NCBI GenBank assembly: GCA_949316235.1 | Contig: OX438759.1 | Span: forward strand, 19,220,618 to 19,284,617 | Reading direction: 5' to 3' | From: Oegoconia quadripuncta | Lineage: Eukaryota > Arthropoda > Insecta > Lepidoptera > Autostichidae | DNA: 64,000 bases | Shown here: piece by piece, positions 11,196 to 21,833 of the stretch | How the letters are laid out: every line of letters starts with the position of its first letter | Position numbering within the stretch: the stretch's first letter is position 1 | Notes under the pieces: model-generated | Databases searched by the model: none | What the model was told of the DNA's origin: nothing | Seen by the model: only the letters and a program-made list of their open reading frames with translations | Made by a program: the position numbers and the translations under genes

Positions 11196-11920
11196 TCAGT
11201 TGAGTTAGACGAAAAACTTGGATTTTTCATAGAAGTATAAGGTCGCATAGAATTTAATACATTTGATATTAAGTTCGACTTGAAACTTCCAACCATTTCT
11301 GGAATAATGAGCCGTTACACGGCCAGACACGAAAAACACTGTGTTCCTTTTTTATCTTTTAAGATAAGGAATCCTAAAACAATAAGACCTCATTAGAAAA
11401 TTATAAAAATCTCTACACAAGCAAAATTAAATCAACCTAAACAGCCTGTCGAATCTTGAACGCGCTACTAACTACAGAGATTTGTCGCATTTTCGCCTCC
11501 TTCACGCAATTACAGCGACCTACGCTGAATAAAGCGACGCTAATGCGCTGGAACGCTGAAAAGCTGGAACGTTGCGAATTGCGAAAGCCCTTTAAGTCAG
11601 CAAACGAGGGCATCTATAGAAATGTCTATCTCAAATACATTTGGGGAATGTCATTATCATTTCTTTGGTGAGCACGCTCCTACAACATAACTTGTTTGGA
11701 GAAACTATTCATATAAGACCTTTTTATTTATTAGTAAGGTTTTCAGGAAGTATAGTTCGATTCTCGTGAACATCGAATTCGACAAATCATGCCCATGGAG
11801 CAACAAAGATTATTTATATTTAATTTACCTTGTGTAAGAAACTATTGTTCATTTTTATTTAGGTATTACACCCCAGGGATCAAGACGAATCTCACGACTC
11901 CATGTAGGAGGTAACAAACA
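11196..11920. other. No recognised feature
   Basis: The 71-codon frame at 11456-11671 has no family resemblance. No repeat in common with the rest of the window was noticed. Confidence 0.35.
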
Positions 11921-11923
11921 AAT

Positions 11924-12146
11924 GAAATATAAAAACCTTTTTGTAATATAAAAACCTTTATGTAATATAAAAACCTTTATGTAAAATCAAAGCCTGATTT
12001 TAAAAGAGCAACCCTTCTAGTTTCTTGCTTGTTCTTCTCAGGGGAAAATTGCATTTTTAACAAGCAGTAGTTTATGAAATATAAAATTCACTATTTTAAG
12101 TGTACCCTGTGTACCTACAAAATAAAGCACTTTTGACTTTGACTTT
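11924..12146 (+). mobile_element. LINE-k 3' end with internal triplication
   Basis: The unit AATATAAAAACCTTT occurs three times at 11930-11980, then the standard LINE-k tail: AAGAGCAACCCTTCTAG, AACAAGCAGTAGTTT, AATAAAGCACTTTTGAC. Confidence 0.75.
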
Positions 12147-12349
12147 GAAATCTATATCATGTCTGGGCAACCTCCTTACAAAAGTTGTTGCCGTCCTAAG
12201 TCGCCCGAGTACAGCGACAGTGGCAAGAAATGGAACTAACACGACCCCTAGTCACGTTGCTTAGGTTATGTTACGTAAGAGAAACTAGATGTCGCTATCT
12301 CTCTGTCAATAATAGACCGAAGGCCCGCATAGATGTCGCTACATCCAAT

Positions 12350-12680
12350 AACGGTACAACCTCCGAATTATGGAGACCACTCGCATGAAAATAGAAATAG
12401 TGGTCAGTCACTCATCGGTCGGTGCGATTAATGACAAAGTAACCTAAGTACATCCTGTGAATCCACTGGAACGCTCGGATGAGAATCGAAATAGTGGCCA
12501 CCGGCCATGGATGTTGCTTAAATTCACTAATCGACCACTACTTCGCTAATTGAAAACGACTATTAAAATACATCTTCCGAATTAAGGGACATGAAAACGG
12601 CAATAGTGCCCAACAATCCATAGACGTTGCTTAACTTCAATGATCCAAAACAACTGCGCTAATCGAAAGCGACATTTTGT
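12350..12680 (-). repeat. Degenerate 5S-rRNA-derived repeat cluster
   Basis: About three diverged units of roughly 100 bp, each with a GAAATAGTGGTC/GCAATAGTGCCC block then a variant of GTTGCTTAACTTC-CTAATCG. That second block resembles the complement of eukaryotic 5S rRNA, where ...ACGTTGCTTAACTTCGGTGATCG is conserved. The relation is by eye and rests on better copies at 36945 and 40088. Confidence 0.45.
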
Positions 12681-13264
12681 TGGTACAAAGAAATCTCCAA
12701 AACTTTTGATTTAATCAGGCATCAAACCCATCGAACGTCTTTGTCCGAATGTCGAAATTTTGTGGAAAGCAATTGCCAATGAACCCTAATTGTTATTTGC
12801 CGTCTAATACTGTGATTTTACTCCTGATATATTGGAAGTCTCTATCAGAAAGTATTATCTTTTTTTCGTAAACATTAAATTTAAGGGTACCGTCGGACAA
12901 GATTTATTTGTTATATCAATTTTGAAACGATGCGAATGCGTGTTTTATTTAATTTCGATGTTAATTCAGTCAATCTACTTTGTATGTAGGTACCTAATTG
13001 CAAGTTATTTAATGTAGCAGCAATGTAGATATTAAGAATAACCAGTCAATCGATAAAAAACTGGAATAAATAAAAGAATTACCTAGTCAGTATTTTTTCG
13101 ATTATGGTATCTAGTAGGTACGTTATTATTTTTTATTTGTATAATTAATCGAGTGTGCTATAAACTTTTAAGTTTCCCTGTTGTCAAATTTTACAATTGA
13201 GAAAGTCATAAGTATCATATGTATATATCATATCATTGACAAATAATTTTTTGCTGGTTAATGT

Positions 13265-13340
13265 TCAGGCACAGCATGAAAATGGCAATAACTCAACAAT
13301 CTGTGGACTTTGCTTAACTTTGTTAATCGAAAAGGACTAA
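13265..13340 (-). repeat. 5S-rRNA-like degenerate unit
   Basis: Contains AACAATCTGTGGACTTTGC followed by TTAACTTTGTTAATCGAAAA, matching the same block as the 12.4-12.7 kb units. Confidence 0.35.
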
Positions 13341-13355
13341 ATTATCGTAGGTAGG

Positions 13356-13430
13356 TACAATACAATACAATACAATACAATACAATACAAATACACTTTA
13401 TTGCACAACAGATAAGAAAATACAGTTTAT
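13356..13430 (-). mobile_element. LINE-c 3' end with TACAA array
   Basis: TACAA units followed by TACACTTTATTGCACAACAG. On the minus strand this is a LINE 3' end reading CAATAAAGTGTA and then TTGTA repeats. The family resumes at 13826. Confidence 0.6.
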
Positions 13431-13825
13431 AGCAAACCGGAACACCAGGCAACACGAGCCTGTCCGAGTCCTACCGAAGCGGGCCTCTCGCGGTTGCATA
13501 CCAGCGCGATATGCTAGTGTGATTGTGGCGTGATCTCGTGCGTATACGCTGGCATCGCGCCATACCCTTCCCCGCGACCTCGCACCTCATTTCCAATAGC
13601 CGGCCTTCTCGCCCGCTCACAGGGAGTCCGCGACGAACACCTACGCACGCTGCACGCTCGTATCACACTACATTCGCACTACGAGCTCGCGGATTACCTA
13701 CCTCTAAACTAAAGAATAACTGGCTTACGTGCCCATTCTCTAACGTTTTGCCCAGTAAACTTATGAACAGTGCCCTGAGATTTTCATTTAGAGTCGAAAA
13801 CCTTATTGGCGCCTCTAAAGTGGTA
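13431..13825. other. GC-rich insert inside LINE-c
   Basis: About 280 bp (13440-13720) is strikingly GC- and CpG-rich against its AT-rich surroundings. It contains an open frame at 13523-13846 with no resemblance I can name. It sits where the uninterrupted LINE-c copy at 40648-40870 has only about 20 bp. Confidence 0.4.
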
Positions 13826-13985
13826 AGAATAGAATGTACAATTTGACGACCTTATCACTAAAAGCGATCTCTTCCAGGCATCCTTTGGGTATAAGGACAG
13901 TACATTTGAAATATGTGGGTTGTGCGGTATTAAATAGGGATGCAGATACAAACTACGTGAATACATTTCATATATTTACATACAC
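13826..13985 (-). mobile_element. LINE-c 3' region, continuation
   Basis: Contains TCACTAAAAGCGATCTCTTCC, CCTTTGGGTATAAGGAC and GGGATGCAGATACAA, matching 40740-40860. Confidence 0.6.
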
Positions 13986-14380
13986 ATAGGTACATACATA
14001 GATCAATAGACAAAATATTCTACTTAAAAACATAAAATACTAGGTACATTCTATGGTAGGTATGAAGCACAGAAACGCTCGAACGAAAATGGCATTTTCT
14101 GTTTTATCGACGAGACTGGTGAACTCTCTCCTGTACTGGGTACGTTTGCGTTTCCAAATTTCCATTTTTACGGTTGCCAGATGTCAGAAATCCAGTAAAG
14201 AAACACAATTTAAGACAAGCCTAAAATACCGATCATTTATTGTACAGAGATAAAATTGACAGTGCCGTTATTTTTCACGTTGCCAGAGCAACTACGTGAC
14301 ACTGTGAGTATATGAGCTCTTTCGGTGGTTGGAAAACGTACTCTGTGTCTGCACCATTGATAACAAGAATGGTCATATTT

Positions 14381-14677
14381 ATCCCATCAAAAACATAAAA
14401 TGTACAAAAATGCCAAGTCTCACATCGCAATAATTCTGCCGAAAAAAGTTATGAGATCTCACGTCAAGGCAAGTCAGTTATTTTAGTAAGCATGGAAGCA
14501 CTTAATTCGCAACTTTATCGTAATTTGATTCCTAATTATTTACGTTAGCCACATCTACAGTGACATGCTTATTAAAATAACTGACTTGCCTTGACGTGAG
14601 ATCTCATAACTTTTTTCGGCAGAAGTATTGCGATGTCAGACTTGGCATTTTTGTACATTTTATGTTTTTGATGGGAT
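14381..14677. mobile_element. Fold-back MITE with 114-bp arms
   Basis: The arms 14381-14494 and 14563-14677 are near-perfect inverted complements, beginning ATCCCATCAAAAACATAAAA, around a spacer of about 68 bp. No transposase frame fits. The minus-strand frame at 14572-14766 is a by-product of the arm. The superfamily is unassigned because I found no clear target duplication. Confidence 0.8.
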
Positions 14678-14699
14678 CTCATTTCTTTTTGTAGGTAGT

Positions 14700-15224
14700 C
14701 CTCCTCTTTTTTTTTCTGGTCGTATTTCTTGGACGTCAGGTAGGTACGGATTTTCTTAAAGCCCATTCCCTATCTCTTTTAGGAAGGTCATTTATGTACA
14801 ATATTTCTGGTTCTATTGAAGTATTCATTTTTACAGTGCTAGTAGTTACACAAAGACTACAGAAATAACGCTATACACTATCAAATGATGAAAAAGTACA
14901 CTTGAAGTTGATGATGGCTGCTCCCCTGCATTACCGGGTCGGCTACCGTGCTAGATACTATTCAATAAGACAACAATAAGAACATAAGCCCGAAGGCATT
15001 TATTGACATTATATGGGAGTTTTAGCCAGTTAATAAACTGTTACCGTCTTCACCACGTGTAGGTACTCCCAGCTTATGTTATTGTAATATTGTTGCGCAC
15101 ACGTGTCGTACACTTTATTGCTCAGTGTTTATTTGTTTGTTTATATATAAGTGTCGCCACACACACTGTATCACCACATTAGAAGAACAAAGTATAAACT
15201 ATATAGAACCAGAGTACTTCTCAA
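14700..15224. other. No recognised feature
   Basis: AT-rich sequence with a T-rich stretch at 14706-14718. No exon or shared repeat noticed. Confidence 0.35.
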
Positions 15225-15860
15225 GTCGCGTCGAACAAGCCTAAACTCGATGGGTTTGCATTGTTTTATTACAGAGTTCTTATGGCCACCTTCCGGCTCC
15301 ATCATCAGATCAGCTCAATAGTTCCACAAAAGTGCATTGATGTAATCAACAACTAAAACTCATCATGGTGATTTGTGTATTTTCTGCAAAGGCAGCACAT
15401 CTCTCATGCTGAGCCATCGGGTACTCCAGGTCTTCAACGATCCTAGTTTTGAAGTTTTCCCTTAATATGGTTACTAAACCCTACCTCTGTGCGAAATTTC
15501 AGCTCTCTAGGTATAGTGGAAGTACTAGATCTTTTTGATGATCGGTGAGTGTGCCACTTACAAAATTGCTTAACTTCAATTGGCTATAGCTCGTAAACTA
15601 GACGTAGGAATGGCATGTAGTTTAAGGTTGTAGCTTGTTGCAGTATCTACTTTTCACCATTGAAAATTCAGGCCTCTAGCTTTACCCAAAAGGAAGTTAC
15701 AGAGGGGTCAAAAGAGCCCTGAGTGGCTTCGAGAATAGGATAGTACGGCCGTGCCCTTTTCGCTCAACTTGGCGGGGGCACTGCTGTGCCCCCAGATTAC
15801 AAGTTTGAATTCCATAACTGCACGTATATACACGGTGATAAGAAGAACTTTTTCGTTCTC
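15225..15860. repeat. Unclassified repeat-like segment with GC hairpin
   Basis: Less AT-rich than its surroundings and lacking long frames. It contains the phrase ATTTCAGCTCTCTAGGTATA and a perfect hairpin at 15774-15793 (GGGGGCAC, loop TGCT, GTGCCCCC). The composition and phrasing look like part of a dispersed mobile element, but there is only one copy here. Confidence 0.35.
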
Positions 15861-16193
15861 CAAGTCGCTACAGGTTTAGTGTAATAAAATATTATGATTA
15901 TGACCAAATTATTTCTTTTAACATTTAGTAACAATATTGGTTCACTATATGCATTGTTTAGTCACTCTTGTCCTTTACTCATGTCAGATGACCCGAATAT
16001 TTTCTCTAAAAAGGCAGCAGGAAGATGTAATGCACTCTCTTGATGCCTCCGATTCACCTTTCAACATAGTGAAGCTCAAACTGATAGGGTCATCTTATCT
16101 CTATTTGCACGAAGGTGGGTTTGAGTTGATTAAATTAATTTCGTTCCGAAAGTTTCAGAGATTATTTAATTCGAGGTAGAATAAACCACTCAT

Positions 16194-16335
16194 TGGTGTC
16201 GATTCGGATATACACCGACTAAACTAAAACTAGTTTTAAAGTAGTACTGTCTCTTTCTCCCTGGAACAGTACGATGCGACGGCACCACTCTAAAACTGGT
16301 TTTAGTTTCGTTGGTGTACATCCGAATCGACACCA
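16194..16335. mobile_element. MITE with inverted repeats
   Basis: The ends are inverted complements: TGGTGTCGATTCGGATATAC on the left and its counterpart on the right, extending about 60 bp with a few mismatches into TAAAACTAGTTTTA. 142 bp, noncoding. Target duplication not clear. Confidence 0.8.
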
Positions 16336-16850
16336 TTGTTGCTTGTAATACAACACTACAGAACGAAATAGTCATGAGTTGGTCACGAAAGGTTTAAATT
16401 GATACAAGAAATTAAATGGAAAAAAAAGAAGAATTGTTTAGTGCTCAAACATCCTAATCAACGTATATCTATATTCAAAGGTGTCATTTGATAGCGCCAT
16501 CTACTCGTACACCTTGCAACTAAAATTGTTACATGTACTTATTTAAACTAGATGGCGTTTACACGAAAAATATCACTTTTGAATTACAATAAAATTATTG
16601 CCGAAATTAATTACGTTATTATGTGTAAACGATGTAAAAAACATCCATAGTTGTAAATTGTATTAACACTATTATGTAAAGTTAATGGAAAGTTAAAAAA
16701 TTTATTTAAAAGAACTTTGCTTCTAAAACGGCATACACGTTGCCATCTATTGAAATTATTTCTGAACTATTTTTACTGTGTTAGGGGCTGACCCTCTATT
16801 CGGGTAGTGTTATTCCTCTATGTCTATATACATACACTCGAAAAACATTA

Positions 16851-16905
16851 CCCTCCTTCCCTGGGCAGTCGGGTAAAACTTATTAAGAAAGCTATTTATA
16901 ATACC
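16851..16905 (-). repeat. Repeat J scrap
   Basis: CCCTCCTTCCCTGGGCAGTC followed by GGGTAAAAC and CTATTTATAATAC matches one edge of the 34485 and 58230 copies. Confidence 0.5.
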
Positions 16906-16944
16906 AGACTGTTTAGATGATAAACATCATTGGATATAACCATC

Positions 16945-17147
16945 AGCTCGTTCGCATCCCAGGCTATTTCACAATTAATAATGAAATATAAGAACCTTTT
17001 TGTAATATAAAACTTTGTTTATAAAAGAGCAACCCCTCGAGTTTCTTAATTATTCTTCTTTGGGCAAAATTGCCTTATGAACAAGTAGTAGTTTAAAAAA
17101 CGTACCCTGTGTATTACAAAATAAAGCAACTCTGACTTTGATTTAAG
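16945..17147 (+). mobile_element. LINE-k 3' end
   Basis: Includes CGTTCGCATCCCAGGCTATT upstream (also near 52085, minus strand), then AAGAGCAACCCCTCGAG, AACAAGTAGTAGTTT and AATAAAGCAACTCTGAC. Confidence 0.75.
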
Positions 17148-17502
17148 TCTATGCATTTATGTGTAATTATCCAATATAGAATTCATAATTATCTCATTGC
17201 AGTATTATTTACAACGTGCATAATTCATCCACTAAATTAGTGTATCAAGCTACCACTTGAGTCTAGTTGAGGCTCGGCTCAGGCGAGTTGGGCTGGGTTT
17301 AAGCTGATTGGTGGCGCTAACTTCGTTGGAGAAGCGCCAGGAGTTAACCGGCTAAGAGTTCGGTGCCTGCTCAGATTCATTAGTACGAGGTATTTGTTGG
17401 AAGAGGTCTTGGATTGTCTGACGTTAATATTATTGATAGGATAGTTTTATTTAACCAATCCCATGTCACAAACGTTTAACTAATGTTATAAATTGGAAAT
17501 TT

Positions 17503-17695
17503 TGGATGTTTATTTGTTGTTCAATCACGGCGAAACGTATGAACGGATTTGGATGAAATTTGATATATACTCGTAGGTAGAACATACCTTGGATCCAGTG
17601 GCTCAGCGGTTAAGACGCGGTCTCCTAATTTGGGAGGTCCGGGTTCACGTTTCGCCGTAATTGAGCAACAAGCAAACATCCAAACTTTTGCATAA
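17503..17695. repeat. Inverted pair of repeat H around a SINE-D head
   Basis: 17503-17588 carries CAATCACGGCGAAACG and GAACGGATTTGGATGAAAT on the plus strand. 17647-17695 carries the same element inverted (CGTTTCGCCGTAATTGAGC). Between them lies a SINE-D tRNA-like head with GGTGG-type start GTGGCTCAGCGGTTAAGAC and GGTCCGGGTTCA. Confidence 0.55.
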
Positions 17696-17835
17696 TAGAT
17701 TCATATTCAGTATAAGAAATGGGGTTTTGCATACGCATTTTATTTTATTTTATTTACAGTAGTAACTTTATTTTACCAGTCTATCTTTTATTACTAAATA
17801 CCTATACTATATCTAAAGCAAGCTACCGATTTGTT

Positions 17836-17994
17836 AGCATTGTTGTGTTCCGGTTGTCAGAGATAAGATAGCCAGTACCCCAAATGTGTTGGGGTGTCCG
17901 GGTCAGTATGCTTCCACCTTCGATCTCATCTTCATTTAACATCAGGTGTGATTGAGGTCAAGGAAAAAACCGGTATTCATAAAAAAAAAAAAAC
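17836..17994 (+). mobile_element. SINE-A, 3' half
   Basis: Starts at ATTGTTGTGTTCCGGTTGTC and reaches a 13-base A-run. The tail has GTCAAGGAAAAAACCGG in place of the usual GTCAAGTACGAACCCG. Confidence 0.8.
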
Positions 17995-17999
17995 ATTTT

Positions 18000-18744
18000 T
18001 ATTCTATCACTGACAGGTACTCTATCCGTGTGCAAACAATTAGGAATTTTAAGATTATATAGGAAGTAATAAAAAAAAAAAGTACGCCCCGAATACAGAA
18101 CCTCCTCCTTTTTTGAAGTCGTTTAAAAATCGAGCGCTCTGTAAACATCCTGTAGTATCATCAATGATTGGATTTCAACAAAATTCGACCATCGATAACT
18201 TAAATTCCATATAACCCGGTACAGTAATTGCTGCTTCCGGATTCATTTCGGCCCGGGCGGTATCATCTGGATTGGCAGCCCTCTGGCTGTAGTTTTTTGG
18301 ATCCTTGCCAGCTTTCGTCAGTGGAACAAGGGTGATATGGAAGGCCTTGGTGTACTGTTAAATTGGTGAAAGCATGTCAACTAGAAATTGAGGACTCTAA
18401 AAGGAAATATAAAATTGCTTCCTTCTTATTTCATTTGCATTTACTTTTGTGGATTCAGGATATCGACATATCATATCGGTTGGGTTGGTTGACAGCAGAG
18501 TCAAAATGTCTAATGGACGCAGACTTCAGAAGTATTGAAAGTGAACCTCTACTTCAATGTCTAGTGCTCGAGGTATAATGTAGCTTTATGATCAACACAT
18601 CTCACTGCCAACATAATATACTCCAAACTCATCTTTAGCATGGACGCTGTAAAAACCGCCTTGCTCTTTCATTGAATCATCATGAATTTCGCTACCGTGG
18701 AATACTGCAAAATTTATAAATATATCCTACAACTATAATATCGT
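18000..18744. other. No recognised gene
   Basis: Contains a stretch near 18090-18125 (CAGAACCTCCTCCTTTTTTG) of a type common at transposon ends in moths. The frame at 18363-18578 is not assignable. Confidence 0.35.
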
Positions 18745-18812
18745 TGCTTAAAGTGGAACTAGATGGCGCTGTGTGTATGTCCAAGGATATTTATTTATTT
18801 ATTTATTTATTT
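18745..18812 (+). mobile_element. SINE-C 3' end
   Basis: GTGGAACTAGATGGCGCTGT followed by GTGTATGTCCAAGGATA and an ATTT tail. Confidence 0.7.
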
Positions 18813-19235
18813 ACAACAATGACAAAAATCTATTTGAATTTGTAGTATGCAATTCTACAATCTACAATGGGAAACCGCACAAGTGACGTCACATTTAACT
18901 GTTACCGTATTTTATTGTGTACTGGAAGTGCTCAAATGACGACACAATGTGAGCAATTGCATTTACTTACCTAGATAATGAGTGGATTTCTCACGCTACA
19001 AAGTGGGCCTCCCCATCGAGTCTGTGGACCCCTGAAGGGTCTCTGTTATTATCCGCAACATGCGAGCAGAGTGTTGGGAAACCGTCTTGGATTGCTTGTA
19101 GCTGGGGTTATCTATTGGCTTAGTGGCTGTTGGTCAGATGTCCTGACATCGAGTGGGTGAGGGGATTCAAGTTAGTGTATGAGGTATCTTGACAGAGCCG
19201 TTGCGCGTTTCTGAAGAAATAAAAATTAACTAACT

Positions 19236-19337
19236 TTTTTATGTACAACGGGTTAGCACTTGACCTAAATCACACGTAATGTTAAGTGAAGATGAGGCCG
19301 AAGGTGGTAACGTACTGACCCGGAAACCCCATCTTGT
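19236..19337 (-). mobile_element. SINE-A 3' part
   Basis: Minus-strand tail TATGTACAACGGGTTAGCAC through GTGAAGATGAGGCCGAAGG to CCCCATCTTG. The GGGTTAGCAC variant also occurs at 45861 and 56606 and may mark a subfamily. Confidence 0.75.
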
Positions 19338-19413
19338 TACCTATGCCAATAATTTCTATTTTACTTACCTAATATACCCAAATTTTTCCTTACCGTAAAA
19401 AAACGTAAAAATA

Positions 19414-19507
19414 TAGATAGGTAAGATAGATAAGATAGATAAGATAGATAGATAAGATAGATAAGATAGATAAGACAGATAATATAGATGAGATAGATAA
19501 GATAGAT
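19414..19507 (+). repeat. GATA/GATAA microsatellite
   Basis: Imperfect run of GATAGATAA and AAGATAGATAA units across about 95 bp, next to a mariner MITE scrap. Confidence 0.85.
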
Positions 19508-19560
19508 AATTGGCGTTTTGTATGAAGAATTTCATTAAGACTATTCTCCATACAAACATA
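19508..19560 (+). mobile_element. Mariner-type MITE scrap
   Basis: ATTGGCGTTTTGTATGAAGA and TTCATTAAGACTATTCTCC duplicate the beginning of the complete element at 19583. Confidence 0.6.
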
Positions 19561-19582
19561 TTTGATTCTGGTATCTATATTA

Positions 19583-20000
19583 TTAGGTCCTTACCTATGA
19601 AATTGGCGTTTTGCATGAAGAATTTCATTAAGACTGTTTTCTCCACACAGACATTTTTGTTTTTTTTTTGGGAACGGCAAATCCAAATTTAGCTAAACTT
19701 TGTGTGTGTTATCGTATAACATTAAGTTAAGTATAGGCAGCGTTGATTTTTAAAAGTAACCGCTTTATCAAAAGTTTCAGCGAATCTAAGAAATGATTAT
19801 GGGAAGCACATGAAAAGAGCTCTGTTCAATTTTTTTTTATTATGTGATTTAGCCCAGAAATTAAAAAAATATTTCATGTGAAACATTGAAATAATATTCC
19901 TTCTCCAAATAAAAAACAAATTTGGATATAGCTTCGAAAATCGCAGGAATTGGTATATATGAAAAGAAAAAAAACTCCAATTTCATAGGTAAAGACAAAA
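19583..20000. mobile_element. Mariner-like MITE, complete
   Basis: Flanked by TA on both sides (19581-19582, 20001-20002). The left end TTAGGTCCTTACCTATGAAA is matched inverted at the right end (CATAGGTAAAGAC...). The interior is noncoding. The end sequence resembles that of cecropia/mori-type mariners as I remember them. Related copies lie at 31730 and 38485. Confidence 0.8.
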
Positions 20001-20304
20001 TATTAGCGTTCACTGGTGATCACCCATCCTGATGCTATTCGAAAATAATGAACGAATGAATACAAGACAATTTCTTCTTTATCATTCCTAAACGGCTTCT
20101 TGAGTTACTCTTTTTACTGCCTTCCAGCACTTAGCTCCACTATTTCCTGGTAGTTTGCGTAGCTGCGTTATAAAAATTGCAGTGTTTTCATATTACGTGC
20201 TGAGAATAGGAAGCCTTTTTGGTACACTCGTGCTGATATTTAGCATACAAGACAAATAACAGGTTAGTAATTTCAAATTGTCCTCAATTGAGCTCAATAC
20301 AAGC

Positions 20305-20352
20305 CTAGTTGCTATGTGTATGTGCAAAAATATTTATTATTTATTTATTATT
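20305..20352 (+). mobile_element. SINE-C 3' end scrap
   Basis: GCCTAGTTGCTATGTGTATG followed by CAAAAATATTTATTATTTA fits the last 50 bp of SINE-C with an internal deletion. Confidence 0.5.
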
Positions 20353-20463
20353 ATCTAAAGCTATTTATAAACGAAATTGAGTAACCAACTCAACTACATG
20401 TGAGTTGTTCCTATACCTGACTGTACACCTGCTTGTTTAAGATGGGGGTGAGAAATGTTTGGT

Positions 20464-20985
20464 CTAGATCCCCTTTGTTATTGTCCGCAGAGAGTGCGCC
20501 CACCCACATGAAAATGTGACCCCATTCCAATGCAACTTGCATTCAGTCATAACTATTTTAACTAAAATGGGCGATGAAATATTATTCTCAAAAATCAAAT
20601 CAGAATAGTCTGAGCAGCGAAGTGTCCAGAGAATAGATTCGAAGGTGTGTAAACAGAATATCGAAATTTTACGTATTCCAAGACACATTAGAATGAATAC
20701 GCAGGCGAAAGTGCTACTTCGGAGTCTCCAGGAATTAAACTGAATTTTGAATTTAGAGTCAATAACTTCAGGAAATGAGTTTGAAATTTCATTACATGGT
20801 AGGTGTATAAACTTCTTTGCTCTATCCTTTATTAACATTTTATTAATATTTTTTACACAAACATTCACAGGTAAAAAATTCCATCTAGCGCATCTCCTCG
20901 AGGCGGCATAGTGCCCTACAGGCAAGCGGCGTTCCCGCGCTGAATAGCGAGACTTATTCTCTGAGCCAGGAAGCCGCCCGCTCTG
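20464..20985 (-). pseudogene. Unassigned coding-like relic (QRISLAIQRGNAA)
   Basis: Reading the minus strand from 20985, one frame gives GFLAQRISLAIQRGNAACL. A different frame stays open for 153 codons (20925 to 20464) with no recognisable domain. The same motif, as QRVSLAIQRGNAV, occurs at about 53260 to 52950. I do not recognise the family, but two unlinked copies imply a mobile or multicopy protein. This one is broken by at least one frame change. Confidence 0.4.
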
Positions 20986-21186
20986 TGGTCACCTTCCATA
21001 AACTTCTTAGATTAGGTTAATAATAATCTAAGATAAACACCTATTATTTGAATATGGAATATTCCATGTCTGTGATTGGGTTGTTTGGTGGGAACTCAGC
21101 GAATGATGTTGCATTTTTGTTTTTATTTCTTATAATTTATGCATTCTGAGTGTGCAGCAAAAGTCAGTGATGGTGTACAAGTGAAG

Positions 21187-21191
21187 GGAAG
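21187..21191. other. Target site duplication, left
   Basis: GGAAG immediately before the 5' LTR is repeated immediately after the 3' LTR at 28250-28254. Five bases is within the range usual for BEL/Pao integrases. Confidence 0.9.
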
Positions 21192-21795
21192 TGTTAAGGA
21201 GCACAGTGATTCGTGGTTGTATTTTTGTAATTTTGTGTATTTTTTTGTGTAATCGATGATTTTATTGATTTGTATAGAGTCGATGTCGAGCCGACCGCAG
21301 TGGGAGTATTTTGGCCGCCAGAGGCGCTTTTTTTAATAAAAAATAGAAATTTAAGTGGGTACTTTTGAAAGTTTATTCGCCTCGGGTTCTGATTGGATAA
21401 AAATAATTAATTCCTGTAATCCTATTGGACATCCAGTCAGGACCCGACGATTTTGTCATGATAAAAGAAAGGTGCCCACGGTAGTCTGTCTAGTTACAAG
21501 CACAACGTCAAATACTGCGGTCGGTTCTCGGAAAAGTAAAGTTTGTGAAATTGTGAATTGTGAGAATTAAAGAAGAATAGTTTTCAACACTATCAAGAGT
21601 TTTGTTTATACTTCGGCATCCCCAAGAAGATTGTGTGTGTGTGTGTGCGGTGTCGAAGTGCCGATTTTCGCCGAGCTCCCGCTGGCTCCATCTTCCCTCT
21701 CGCTCCCGTCGTCGTCCGTCTCTCTCGAACCGCTGACTTACCAGAGCGACCCCAGAGTGGCGCTCTATTTTACTTGTTTCAAAATAACGTCTACA
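21192..21795 (+). repeat. 5' LTR of BEL/Pao element
   Basis: Begins TGTTAAGGAGCACAG and ends AACGTCTACA, the usual TG...CA. A TATA-like TATAGAG is at 21273 and an AATAAA at 21335-21340, suitable for promoter and polyadenylation. A short GT run lies at 21631-21646. I found no base difference from the 3' LTR when reading them side by side. Confidence 0.95.
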
Positions 21796-21818
21796 ATTTT
21801 GGTCCTTCGAGCCGGATA
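21796..21818 (+). promoter_or_regulatory. Candidate primer-binding site
   Basis: Directly after the LTR is ATTT then TGGTCCTTCGAGCCGGATAG. TGG at 21800 could pair with a tRNA CCA end, and TTCGAGCC resembles a T-arm complement. I could not assign the tRNA, and the 4-base offset from the LTR is slightly long. Confidence 0.55.
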
Positions 21819-21833
21819 GTCAGTGTGTTTGAG

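Noticed and set aside
21633..21833. Start of gag-pol at the upstream in-frame ATG
   Set aside because: It lies within the LTR and yields a low-complexity leader. The ATG at 21834 is preferred, though the upstream start cannot be excluded.
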